DNA of 36,090 nt from Marivivens sp. GTDB taxonomy: Bacteria; Pseudomonadota; Alphaproteobacteria; Rhodobacterales; Rhodobacteraceae. The notes below the pieces were generated by a model. That model was not told where the DNA came from. It saw nothing but the letters and a program-made list of their open reading frames with translations, and did not search any database. The stretch is taken from positions 1 to 36,090 of the forward strand of contig JAURFB010000020.1 in NCBI GenBank assembly GCA_030827165.1, in the 5' to 3' direction. This document shows, piece by piece, positions 16,641 through 24,744 of this stretch (position 1 is the stretch's first letter; each line of letters begins with the position of its first letter). A program made the translations under genes and the position numbers.

Positions 16641-18266
16641 ATGAGCATTACGACTGCAGGTTTTGGTGTGTTTTCCGGTCTCAAGCGGGTTTTGACTGTG
16701 GTTCTCGTGGTAGTTTCCTTGGGTGCTTCGCCCGCAGTGGCGCAAGAAAGCGCCGCGTTCCGGCAGGCGGTTGCCGAAGCGGCCGCCGGCGATCGTGTCT
16801 TGCTCGCCTTCTATCAGGACCGCAGCTTCGACGGGCTTTGGATCGGTTCGGGCCGCGAGGAACGCAATCGCCGCACGGCGTTGCTGGCGGCCTTCGCCGA
16901 GGCTGGCGATCACGGTCTTCCAGAGGGGCGCTATGACAGCAAGGCGTTCGAGGCCAAGATCCGCGACGCCCGCACACAGACCGATCTGGGGCGCCTTGAC
17001 GTCGACCTGAGCCGCGCCTTCCTCGATTATGCGCGCGATATTCAGACCGGCGTGCTTGACCCGTCCGATGTGGTCAAAGACATCAAGAGGCGGGTGCCGC
17101 ACCGCGATCGCGGGTCTATTCTCGATGCCTTTGCGAAGTCGACACCGACCGCCTTCATCCGGACCCTGCCGCCTCAGAGCGCAGAATATGCCCGTCTGCT
17201 CAAGGCCAGTTTCGATCTCGAGCGGATCGTTGCCGCCGGAGATTGGGGCGCGCCGGTTATCTCCGACGTGACATTGCGGCCAGGTGACAGTTCGGATTCT
17301 GTAATTGCGCTTCGTAACCGTTTGATCCGTATGGGTTATATGCGGAGGAGCTCGTCGCGCGTCTATGACGCGGCTTTACAAGAGGCGGTTCAGCGTTTCC
17401 AGAACGATCACGGGCTCAACCCCGACGGTATTGCAGGGCAAGGCACCTTGGGCGAGGTCAACAAGAACGCGGCGGAACGCTTGCGGTCGGTCATCGTGGC
17501 GATGGAGCGGGAGCGCTGGAACAACCAGCCCCTCGGCGATCGCCACATCTGGGTCAACCTCGCGGATTTCACCGCGAAGATTGTCGATCATGGCGAGGTG
17601 ACATTCGAAACCCGTTCGGTCGTCGGCGCCAATATCGAGGATCAACGCAGCCCCGAGTTCTCTGACCGGATGGAATACATGGTGATCAACCCCGGCTGGT
17701 ATGTGCCGCGTTCGATTATCGTTAATGAATATCTGCCGCTGTTGCAGGAGGATCCCTTGGCTGTCGCCAACCTTGAGCTCACACGCGAGGATGGCTCGAT
17801 CGTCGAACGTCTTGGGATGGACTTCTCCGCCTTTGACGAGACATCCTTTCCCTTCGGGATGCGCGAGCCGCCGAGCCAGGGCAACGCCTTGGGTCAGGTC
17901 AAGTTCATGTTTCCCAATCCCTACAACATCTATCTTCACGACACCCCCGCGCAGAGCCTCTTTGCCAAAGAGGTCCGTGCATTCAGCCATGGCTGTATCC
18001 GGCTAAATGATCCGCTCGATTTTGCCTATGCGCTGCTTGCGCGTCAGGTGCCCGATCCGGTGAGCTATTACGCCAAGATGAAATCGCTGGGGGACGAAAT
18101 CGAAGTGCGGCTCGATCAGCCGGTGCCGGTGCACATCGATTATCGCACCGCCTTTACCACGGCGGCCGGCGGGATTGCGTTCCGGCGCGATATCTATGGG
18201 CGTGACGCGATGATCTGGGCGGCGCTGGCGCGAGAAGGGGTGGCGGCGGGCGCCGTTCGGGGCTAA
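16641..18266 (+). CDS. L,D-transpeptidase (YcbB/LdtD-like, YkuD domain)
   Basis: This gene encodes 541 residues. A Sec signal peptide (hydrophobic VLTVVLVVVSLGAS, cleavage after AVAQ near residue 35) is followed by a scaffold domain (about 40-200), a peptidoglycan-binding helical domain (about 212-275, RNRLIRMGYM...DGIAGQGTLGEVN) and the YkuD catalytic domain (about 300-490). The catalytic motif is HGCIRLNDP with C452 and H450, preceded by the YLHDTPAQ loop. Such enzymes make 3-3 meso-DAP crosslinks in the periplasm. I chose the ATG at 16641, which has GAGGGGG before it and opens the signal peptide. lpxD starts 25 nt after the stop. Confidence 0.94.
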   Translation: MSITTAGFGVFSGLKRVLTVVLVVVSLGASPAVAQESAAFRQAVAEAAAGDRVLLAFYQDRSFDGLWIGSGREERNRRTALLAAFAEAGDHGLPEGRYDSKAFEAKIRDARTQTDLGRLDVDLSRAFLDYARDIQTGVLDPSDVVKDIKRRVPHRDRGSILDAFAKSTPTAFIRTLPPQSAEYARLLKASFDLERIVAAGDWGAPVISDVTLRPGDSSDSVIALRNRLIRMGYMRRSSSRVYDAALQEAVQRFQNDHGLNPDGIAGQGTLGEVNKNAAERLRSVIVAMERERWNNQPLGDRHIWVNLADFTAKIVDHGEVTFETRSVVGANIEDQRSPEFSDRMEYMVINPGWYVPRSIIVNEYLPLLQEDPLAVANLELTREDGSIVERLGMDFSAFDETSFPFGMREPPSQGNALGQVKFMFPNPYNIYLHDTPAQSLFAKEVRAFSHGCIRLNDPLDFAYALLARQVPDPVSYYAKMKSLGDEIEVRLDQPVPVHIDYRTAFTTAAGGIAFRRDIYGRDAMIWAALAREGVAAGAVRG

Positions 18267-18291
18267 ATCCCTGATGAAGCAGGGGGCGCGG

Positions 18292-19389
18292 ATGGGTCAC
18301 ACGATCGCGGAAATTGCCAAGGCGCTGGGGGCGGAAGCCTTTGGGGATACCTCCCTCGTCGTCGACGGGGCCGCCGAACCTTCCAGCGCCAAACCCGGCG
18401 ATCTGGCTCTTGCGATGAGCCCCGCCTATGGCGAGGCGCTGACGACAAGCGCCGCAAGGGCTGCGGTCGTTTGGCCCGGTGCTGATTGGCAAGGGATGGG
18501 GCTTGAGGCCGCGATCGTTGTGCCAAGAGCGCGGCTGGCGATGGCGCGGCTGACGCGTTATCTCGACGATCGCAAATTTGGCGGCGGCGGCATCCATCCC
18601 AGTGCGGTTGTCGGGCCCGATGTCGAAATGGGCGAAGACGTCGGCATCGGCCCCTTCGCGGTGATTGGCGTCGGCGCAAAAATCGGTGCGGGCTGCCGGA
18701 TCGGAGCCCATGTGTCGATCGCGCCGGGGGTCGAGATCGGAGCCGGCTCGCTGATCCTCGACGGGGTGCGGCTCCGCCGAAAGGTGTGCATTGGCGCGCG
18801 GGCGATACTCCATCCAAACGCGGTGATTGGCGCGGATGGGTTTTCGTTCGTGACAGAGACCGAAAGCAATGTCGAACGGGTCCGTCGTGATCTGGGTGAG
18901 GCCGATGTTGTCGCGCCGCAAGATGCGACTTGGCACCGAATACACTCGCTTGGCGGGGTCGAGATCGGAGATGACGTGGAAATCGGTGCAAACAGCACCG
19001 TCGACGCGGGCACGATCCGCCCCACGCGGATCGGTTCGGGCACGAAGATCGATAATCTGGTCCAGGTGGGTCATAACGTCGTCATCGGGCACGATTGCCT
19101 CATCTCGGCCCATTCCGCGATTGCCGGCTCGGCCGTTTTGGGGGATCGGGTGGTGCTGGGCGGCAAGTCGGGCGTGGCCGACAATATCACCGTCGGCGAC
19201 GATGTGGTTTTGACCGGCGCCACCATTGCGCTTTCCAATGTTCCGGCGCGGCGGATCATGATGGGCTATCCGGCGGTGCCGATCGCCACCCATATCGAGA
19301 TCTACAAGGCCATGCGCCGTTTGCCCCGGTTGTTGAAGGCGGCCGCGGCGGGCACGAAACTGTTTCAAAAGACGGATAAGAGCGACTGA
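18292..19389 (+). CDS. lpxD: UDP-3-O-acylglucosamine N-acyltransferase LpxD
   Basis: This gene encodes 365 residues. LpxD adds the second, N-linked 3-hydroxyacyl chain to UDP-3-O-acyl-glucosamine in lipid A synthesis, using acyl-ACP. The N-terminal uridine-binding domain (1-100) is followed by a left-handed beta-helix of hexapeptide repeats (about 100-330), with the catalytic base H261 in QVGHNVVIGHDC. An insertion (about residues 186-216) breaks the helix after ADGFSF. I chose the ATG at 18292 because AGGGGG lies just before it; the ATG at 18274 lacks a ribosome-binding site. Unusually, lpxD is not beside lpxA/lpxB or fabZ here but beside its own ACP and ketoacyl synthase genes. Confidence 0.95.
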   Translation: MGHTIAEIAKALGAEAFGDTSLVVDGAAEPSSAKPGDLALAMSPAYGEALTTSAARAAVVWPGADWQGMGLEAAIVVPRARLAMARLTRYLDDRKFGGGGIHPSAVVGPDVEMGEDVGIGPFAVIGVGAKIGAGCRIGAHVSIAPGVEIGAGSLILDGVRLRRKVCIGARAILHPNAVIGADGFSFVTETESNVERVRRDLGEADVVAPQDATWHRIHSLGGVEIGDDVEIGANSTVDAGTIRPTRIGSGTKIDNLVQVGHNVVIGHDCLISAHSAIAGSAVLGDRVVLGGKSGVADNITVGDDVVLTGATIALSNVPARRIMMGYPAVPIATHIEIYKAMRRLPRLLKAAAAGTKLFQKTDKSD

Positions 19390-19417
19390 AGCCTCTGTCT
19401 GACTTGGGAGATCGCTG

Positions 19418-19675
19418 ATGGATGTGAAAGCGAAAATCATTGAAATCATAGCCGAACAAGCGGTTATCGCCCCCTCTGACATCAAGCTCGACGATACGCT
19501 CGAAGAGCTCGGAATTGACAGCCTCGGCCTTGTCGAGAGCATCTTTGCCATTGAAGAGGCCTTTGACATCTCCGTTCCGTTCAACGCCAACAAACCGACT
19601 GCCGGTGCGTTCGACATCTCCTCCGTGGCCGCAATCATCAAGGCGGTCGAGGGGCTGGTTCAGGACGCGACATGA
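19418..19675 (+). CDS. Specialised acyl carrier protein (NodF/AcpXL-like)
   Basis: This gene encodes 85 residues. The phosphopantetheine site is S35 in LGIDSLGLVES, followed by the helix IFAIEEAFDISVPF. This differs from the housekeeping AcpP (typically LGADSLDTVELVMALEE) and resembles NodF and AcpXL, the ACPs that carry special acyl chains for Nod factors or for lipid A. It starts 28 nt after lpxD with a GGGAG ribosome-binding site and overlaps the synthase gene by 4 nt (ATGA). A role in delivering an acyl chain to a lipid such as lipid A is inferred from context; the exact chain cannot be read from the sequence. Confidence 0.9.
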   Translation: MDVKAKIIEIIAEQAVIAPSDIKLDDTLEELGIDSLGLVESIFAIEEAFDISVPFNANKPTAGAFDISSVAAIIKAVEGLVQDAT

Positions 19676-20886
19676 GACGCGTCGTCATTACCGGAGCAGG
19701 CACCATCAACCCGCTTGCTCATGATGTTGTCGGCACTTTCGCGGCTTTTCGCGAGGGCCGCTGCGGGATCGGACCTCTTGATATCCGCGATGTCGACAGG
19801 CTTGCCGTTCAAATCGGCGCGCAGGTGCGCGGGTTCGTTGACGCCAGCCATTTTGATCGCCAGCAGATTTCGCTCTACGATCGGTTCACCCAATTCGCCA
19901 TGATCGCCGCCCGTCAGGCGATCGAGCAGTCGGGGATCGAATTTCGCGGAGAGCTTGCGGATCGGTCCGGCGTGGTCATTGGAACGTCGGGCGGAGGGTT
20001 GACCACGCAAGACGACAGCTACCGCGCGGTCTATGAAGAGGGGAAGAACCGGGTTCATCCGCTGATCGTTCCCAAGCTGATGAACAATGCCGCCGCGAGC
20101 CATGTCTCGATCGAATGGAACTTGCGGGGGCCGTCCTTTACCGTGGCGACCGCCTGCGCCTCGTCGAACCATGCGATGGGCCTTGCGTTCCAGATGATCC
20201 GCTCGGGGATGTGCGACGTGATGGTCACTGGCGGTTCGGAATCGATGCTGTGCTTTGGTGGGATGAAGGCCTGGGAAGGCCTGCGCGTGATGTCGCGCGA
20301 TGCCTGCCGCCCCTTCAGCGCCAATCGCAACGGCATGGTGCAGGGCGAGGGGGCCGGGATATTTGTCTTCGAGGCCTACGAGGCCGCAAAGGCGCGGGAT
20401 GCCGAAATATTGGCCGAAGTGATCGGCTTTGCCATGTCGTCCGATGCCTCCGATATCGTCATGCCCTCCAAGCAGGGCGCATCACGCGCCATCGTCGGGG
20501 CCTTGAAGGATGCGGGGATCAATCGGGACGAGGTGGGTTACATCAACGCCCACGGCACCGGCACGGCCGCCAATGACAAGACGGATTGCGCGGCCGTGGC
20601 CGATGTGTTCGGCCCTCATGCGGATCGGTTGATGATGTCGTCAACCAAATCGATGCACGGCCACCTTATCGGCGGCGCCGGCGCGGTCGAGCTACTGGCC
20701 TGCCTCATGGCGCTGCGGGAGGGGGTGATTGCCCCGACCATCGGGTATGAAGAGCCCGACCCCGAATGTGCGCTGGATGTCGTGCCCAATGTGGCCCGCG
20801 AGGCGAAGGTGGATGTCGCGCTGTCCAACGCCTTTGCCTTTGGGGGCCTCAACGCGGTGATCGCGTTGAGGCGCTTTACAGGCTAG
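19672..20886 (+). CDS. Beta-ketoacyl-ACP synthase, FabF/NodE-like, partner of the adjacent ACP
   Basis: This gene encodes 404 residues with the thiolase fold. The elongating KAS II triad is complete: C162 in TACASSNHA, H294 in INAHGTGTAAND and H331 in SMHGHLIGGAGAVE, with the conserved lysine K326. It should condense malonyl-ACP with an acyl chain on the neighbouring ACP. Sequence character is closer to NodE and other specialised synthases than to housekeeping FabF. The ATG overlaps the ACP stop, so the two are translationally coupled. The stop lies only 1 nt from the convergent IalB-family gene, with no terminator between them. Confidence 0.92.
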   Translation: MRRVVITGAGTINPLAHDVVGTFAAFREGRCGIGPLDIRDVDRLAVQIGAQVRGFVDASHFDRQQISLYDRFTQFAMIAARQAIEQSGIEFRGELADRSGVVIGTSGGGLTTQDDSYRAVYEEGKNRVHPLIVPKLMNNAAASHVSIEWNLRGPSFTVATACASSNHAMGLAFQMIRSGMCDVMVTGGSESMLCFGGMKAWEGLRVMSRDACRPFSANRNGMVQGEGAGIFVFEAYEAAKARDAEILAEVIGFAMSSDASDIVMPSKQGASRAIVGALKDAGINRDEVGYINAHGTGTAANDKTDCAAVADVFGPHADRLMMSSTKSMHGHLIGGAGAVELLACLMALREGVIAPTIGYEEPDPECALDVVPNVAREAKVDVALSNAFAFGGLNAVIALRRFTG

Positions 20887-20887
20887 T

Positions 20888-21472
20888 TCAGTTTGCCGCG
20901 CCTTGCAGGAGCGGGCTTGAAATTCCGGCCGTAAAGCCGTTGAGCGAGAGATTGAGCATTACCGGCTGTTCAGGGTTTCCGACCGAGACAAGCCGCACCA
21001 CGGCGCTGCTTCCATTCTTGAACTGGGTCAGTTCTTCGGCGGTAAAGCCGACCCGCGCGGCGCAGCCGTTGGCGTTGCAGAAGGTATAGACATAGCGGCG
21101 CGGCGAGGCACCATCGACCGAGATCATCAGCCCTTCGGTGAGAAGCGTGCCGAGCGGGGTCATGATCGTTGCACCCGCAGCCGCCTGTCCACCTGCCGGC
21201 AGCAGGAACATGCTGATCTCGGCCACCGAATTGCCCTCATTGTCCATCAACAGTTGGTAGAGCTGGCAGGGATCGTCGCCGTCTGGGTTGTTCAGACAGC
21301 GCAGCGCCCAATCGCCAAACTGTTCCTTGATATAAGGCGCGCCGATGGGCAGTTCGCCGTCGGCCTGGCCCATGTCGAGTCCAATGGCCGAACTGGCGGC
21401 CTCTTGCGCCAGAGCAGGCGATGTCAGGGCAGACAGGCCAAGGGCGGCGATCAGCGAAAGGCTCTTTTTCAT
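20888..21472 (-). CDS. Invasion-associated locus B (IalB) family exported protein
   Basis: This gene encodes 194 residues with a Sec signal peptide (MKKSLSLIAALGLSALTSPALAQ, cleaved near residue 23; mature N-terminus EAASS). The mature protein shows IalB-family features: FGDWALRC, the cysteine pair in CLNN...PCQLYQ, the segment VYTFCNANGCAARVGFTAEEL and a C-terminal SLNGFTAG. IalB proteins are periplasmic or outer-membrane associated and widespread in alphaproteobacteria; the molecular function is unclear, and the name comes from Bartonella. A GGAAG ribosome-binding site precedes the ATG, and a TATAGAT -10-like element lies about 40 nt upstream. Confidence 0.9.
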   Translation of the reverse strand: MKKSLSLIAALGLSALTSPALAQEAASSAIGLDMGQADGELPIGAPYIKEQFGDWALRCLNNPDGDDPCQLYQLLMDNEGNSVAEISMFLLPAGGQAAAGATIMTPLGTLLTEGLMISVDGASPRRYVYTFCNANGCAARVGFTAEELTQFKNGSSAVVRLVSVGNPEQPVMLNLSLNGFTAGISSPLLQGAAN

Positions 21473-21599
21473 CGAAAACTTCCAAATAGGTTGCGTTGAT
21501 AGGTATCTATACTGTCCGGGCCGGGAAGTCAGGGGGGAAGGGGAAAAGATCGGCGTGGTCTTGCCGGTGCTGTCAGCGCCCGAACCCGCCCCTCAAGAT

Positions 21600-21663
21600 G
21601 AAAAAAGGGACCGTAAACGATCCCTTTTCCCAACTCTCCCTGTCGGACTTGGCCGACTATTTG
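21600..21663 (-). ncRNA. Candidate small RNA A (with promoter and terminator)
   Basis: On the minus strand TTGACC (21697-21692) and TAGCGT (21674-21669) are spaced 17 bp and predict a start near 21663. About 60 nt downstream is an intrinsic terminator (GGGA/TCCC stem extended by A-T pairs, then six T, 21628-21601). In between is a small hairpin GTCGG/CCGAC and an AGGGAGAG linker. No start codon with a plausible frame is present. This is a prediction from signals only. Confidence 0.45.
21601..21628 (-). terminator. Rho-independent terminator, minus strand
   Basis: GGGATCG-TTTA-CGGTCCC (one internal mismatch) followed by six T on the minus strand. It is probably the 3' end of candidate small RNA A. 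It lies upstream of, and would insulate, the IalB-family gene. Confidence 0.65.
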
Positions 21664-21721
21664 GAGTGACGCTACGCAATGGCAATCGATCGGTCAACCC
21701 GGTTTTTCTTTGGCGGGATGG

Positions 21722-21797
21722 CAAAAAAAGGCCGTGCGCGAAGGCACGGCCAGTCCAACAGGGAGGATGTCGGCAAAGAGGACATGGCCGACATCTA
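21722..21797 (-). ncRNA. Candidate small RNA B (terminator and 5' hairpin)
   Basis: On the minus strand a 9-bp hairpin GATGTCGGC/GCCGACATC (21795-21766, 12-nt loop) is followed by a CCTCCC-containing linker and then an intrinsic terminator, GGCCGTGC/GCACGGCC with seven T (21751-21723). The order hairpin, linker, terminator is the same as in candidate A, and both first hairpins contain GTCGGCC. I found no convincing promoter. No minus-strand gene ends here that would need this terminator. Confidence 0.4.
21723..21751 (-). terminator. Rho-independent terminator, minus strand
   Basis: A perfect 8-bp stem GGCCGTGC/GCACGGCC with a 6-nt loop is followed by seven T on the minus strand. It is probably the 3' end of candidate small RNA B. 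Confidence 0.7.
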
Positions 21798-21870
21798 CGG
21801 TCTAGCGCAGAGGTGTTAAGAATGTATCTTGGGTCGGCACGGTGCATGGGTGCGAAGGAAAGGAATCTGG

Positions 21871-23383
21871 ATGAGCGGCACGATTTTTGTTGGCGGCGGC
21901 GGTGAGGGCTACGGCGAGGCGCAGACCCTTCTCTTGAATTATGCCAATCGCCACAGCCTCATCGCGGGCGCGACAGGCACGGGCAAGACGGTGACCCTGC
22001 AAATCCTTGCAGAGGGGTTTTCCCAGGCCGGCGTTCCGGTTTTCCTGGCAGATGTGAAGGGCGATCTTTCGGGGCTTGGCGTTTCGGGCCGCAGCGATTT
22101 CAAGCTCCACGACGCCTTCATGAAACGCGCCGAGACGATCGGGCTCGACCTGACATATTCTGCCTTTCCTGTGACCATCTGGGACCTGTTCGGCGCCCAA
22201 GGCCACCCGATCCGCGCCACGGTCGCCGAGATGGGGCCGCTGCTGCTCAGCCGCCTGCTGGAGCTTACCGAAGTTCAGGAGGGCGTCTTGAACGTGGCGT
22301 TCCGCGTCGCCGATGAACAGGGCTGGCCGCTTCTCGATCTTGCGGACCTTCAGGCGCTTCTGGTCTGGTGCGGCCAAAACGCGAAAGACCTGTCCTTGCG
22401 CTATGGCAATGTGGCCAGCGCCTCGGTCGGGGCGATCCAGCGGCAGCTTCTGGTTCTGGAGAATCAAGGTGGCGCGGAGCTTTTCGGCGAGCCGGCACTC
22501 GCGCTGGCCGACCTGATGCTCACCGATGCCGACGGGCGCGGCCGGATTAACATCCTTGCCGCAGATCAATTGATGGCCTCGCCACGGCTTTACGCGACCT
22601 TCCTTCTATGGCTCCTGAGCGAGCTTTTCGAAGAGCTTCCCGAAGTGGGCAACCCCGACAAACCCAAGCTCGTCTTCTTCTTCGACGAGGCCCATCTTCT
22701 TTTTGATGATGCCCCCAAAGGCGCTTGTCGACAAGGTCGAGCAAGTGGCGCGGCTGATCCGGTCAAAAGGGGTCGGGGTTTTCTTCGTGACGCAGAACCC
22801 CGCCGACGTTCCCGAGGACGTTTTGGGCCAGCTCGGCAATCGCGTTCAGCACGCGCTCAGGGCCTTTACCGCCAACGACCAAAAGGCGCTGCGGCAGGCG
22901 GCGGCGACCTATCGGCCCAATCCCCGTTTCGATACCGCCGAGGCGATCATGCAGGTCGGGACTGGCGAGGCCGTGACCTCGATGCTCGACGCCAAGGGCG
23001 TGCCGCAAATCGTCGAGCGGACCCTGATCCGCCCGCCGTCGTCTCAGCTGGGGCCTATCGATCCCGCGACGCGCGCGGCCTTGATGGCCGCCTCGCCCGT
23101 CGCCGGGAAATATGATCAGCGGCTCGATCGGTTGTCTGCGGCGGAAATCTTGGCGCGCAAGGCATACGCCGCCGCCTCGGAGGCGGACGCCGCCATTCAA
23201 ACGCGCGAGTTCACGGCTGCCCGGCGTTACAGCGGCAGCGCCTCGCGTTCCCAGCCGAAAAGGGCGGTCAAGGACGAAGGCCTTGCCGATGCCCTGGCGA
23301 CCGCCTTCGTCAAGGAGATGAAGGGCACAACGGGCCGCCGGATCATTCGCGGCATTCTGGGCAGTATGTTCAAGTCGCGCTAG
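21871..23383 (+). pseudogene. HerA-like ATPase of the DUF853 (YjgR) family, single +1 frameshift
   Basis: Two abutting frames together give a 503-residue DUF853-type protein. The first begins [17 protein letters not shown] with Walker A GATGTGKT (33-40) and reaches Walker B ([16 protein letters not shown]). At about 22711-22720 (GCCCCCAAAG) the frame must skip one base to continue as [13 protein letters not shown]...[20 protein letters not shown], which runs to the C-terminus GILGSMFKSR. Without the shift, residues after DDAPK are nonsense until 23115. Both halves look fully conserved, so this is a recent indel, a sequence error in the C5A3 run or, less likely, programmed +1 slippage on CCC-C. 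The start has GGAAAGGA upstream. The function of this ATPase family is not established. Confidence 0.88.
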
Positions 23384-23390
23384 CGACCCG

Positions 23391-24692
23391 TCACAGTTGC
23401 CGGATCTTCAGGCTCGAGATCCGGTTTTGGTCCTTGGCCAAGACTTCGAAGCGGAAGCCATAAAAGGTAAAGACCTGACCCAATGTTGGGATGGTCTGCG
23501 CTTCGTGGATCACAAGGCCTGCAACGGTGTTGGCCTCATCGTCCGGCAGGTTCCAGTCATGCGCTCGGTTGAGGTCGCGCAGGGTCATGGCGCCATCGAC
23601 GATATAAGAGCCGTCCGCATCACGTGCGATCTGGCTTTCTTCCTCGATGTCGAACTCGTCGGCGATCTCGCCCACGATTTCCTCGAGAATATCTTCAAGC
23701 GTCACGAGTCCTTGAAGCCCGCCATATTCGTCGACCACCATGGCAAAGTGCGATTTGCGCTTGAGGAAGGCGCGCATCTGGTCGTCGAGCGTCGTGGTTT
23801 CGGGCACGAAATAGGGCGGCATCGCCACCGAGAGAATGTCGAACTTTTCGATTTCTTCTCGGTCGATCACCCCATCGTCCAGAAGCTTGTGCATCGCGCG
23901 CAAGAGGTCCTTGGCGTGAATCACGCCGACGATATTGTCCTGATCGCCCTTGAAAAGCGGCAGGCGCGTATAGGCGCTTTCCAGGCACTTGGCCATGATC
24001 TCTTCGGCAGGCAGGTTGGCGTCGATCAACTCGATCGAAGAGCGGTGGGTCATCACCTCTTCGATCATCCGCTCGCCCAGATCGAGGGCGCCAAGGATAC
24101 GGTCGCGATCTTCTTTCTCAACGATGCCTTCGGAATGGCCAAGCTGCAATGCACCGGCAATCTCCTCGCGCACGGCAAGGATGTGGCTATCGGGGTCGGT
24201 CTTGACGCCGACCATCCACAGGACCAGCCGGACAAAGGCCCGGACGGCGCTTACAATGGGGGAAAGGATCAGCGTGACCCAATAGATCGGGCCCGAAACC
24301 CGCGCGGCGACCACTTCGGGATTGGTGATGGCATAGGTTTTGGGCAAGACCTCGGAGAAGATCAGCACAAGTGCTGTCATCGCCAGCGTGGCATAGGCCA
24401 CGCCGTTCTGGCCGAAAAGCTTGGTCAGAAGCGCGGTGGCGAGCGAGGTCGCCAGGATATTCACCACGTTGTTGCCCAGAAGGATCGAGCCGATCAGCCG
24501 CTCGCTGTCGTCCGTCACCTTGAGCGCCTTGGCCGCCCCGCGCGATCCCTTGTCGGCAGCGGTGCGCAGCTTGCCGCGCGACGAGGCCGTCAGCGCGGTT
24601 TCCGAGCCCGAGAAAAAGGCCGAGAGGATCAGGAGAACAAAAATGGCCGCGGCGGTGATCCAGAACGCGGCATCGAGCATCGGGGTTGACAT
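23391..24692 (-). CDS. CNNM/CorC-HlyC family transmembrane protein with CBS domains
   Basis: This gene encodes 433 residues. An N-terminal DUF21/CNNM membrane domain (about 1-190; FWITAAAIFVLLILSAFFSGSETALTASS, then ERLIGSILLGNNVVNILA) is followed by two CBS motifs (about 210-340, MTHRSSIELID and MVVDEYGGLQGLVTLEDILEEIVGEI) and a C-terminal CorC_HlyC domain (about 350-433). Relatives are implicated in Mg2+/Co2+ transport or efflux; the name hemolysin is historical. It follows xerD on the same strand by 52 nt and ends 7 nt from the convergent HerA-like gene, with no terminator between them. Confidence 0.93.
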   Translation of the reverse strand: MSTPMLDAAFWITAAAIFVLLILSAFFSGSETALTASSRGKLRTAADKGSRGAAKALKVTDDSERLIGSILLGNNVVNILATSLATALLTKLFGQNGVAYATLAMTALVLIFSEVLPKTYAITNPEVVAARVSGPIYWVTLILSPIVSAVRAFVRLVLWMVGVKTDPDSHILAVREEIAGALQLGHSEGIVEKEDRDRILGALDLGERMIEEVMTHRSSIELIDANLPAEEIMAKCLESAYTRLPLFKGDQDNIVGVIHAKDLLRAMHKLLDDGVIDREEIEKFDILSVAMPPYFVPETTTLDDQMRAFLKRKSHFAMVVDEYGGLQGLVTLEDILEEIVGEIADEFDIEEESQIARDADGSYIVDGAMTLRDLNRAHDWNLPDDEANTVAGLVIHEAQTIPTLGQVFTFYGFRFEVLAKDQNRISSLKIRQL

Positions 24693-24744
24693 TTCAGTCT
24701 TTCAGGGTTGGGTGCCCTTGTTATGGGGATTTATCCCCGATCCA

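Noticed and set aside
18154-19641. 495-codon minus-strand open frame opposite lpxD and the ACP gene
   Set aside because: It is antisense to clear genes, and its residues mirror the hexapeptide-repeat codons of lpxD.
23397-24689. 430-codon plus-strand open frame opposite the CorC-like gene
   Set aside because: It is rich in H, D, R and G from reverse-complement codons, with no recognisable domain; the minus-strand gene is certain.
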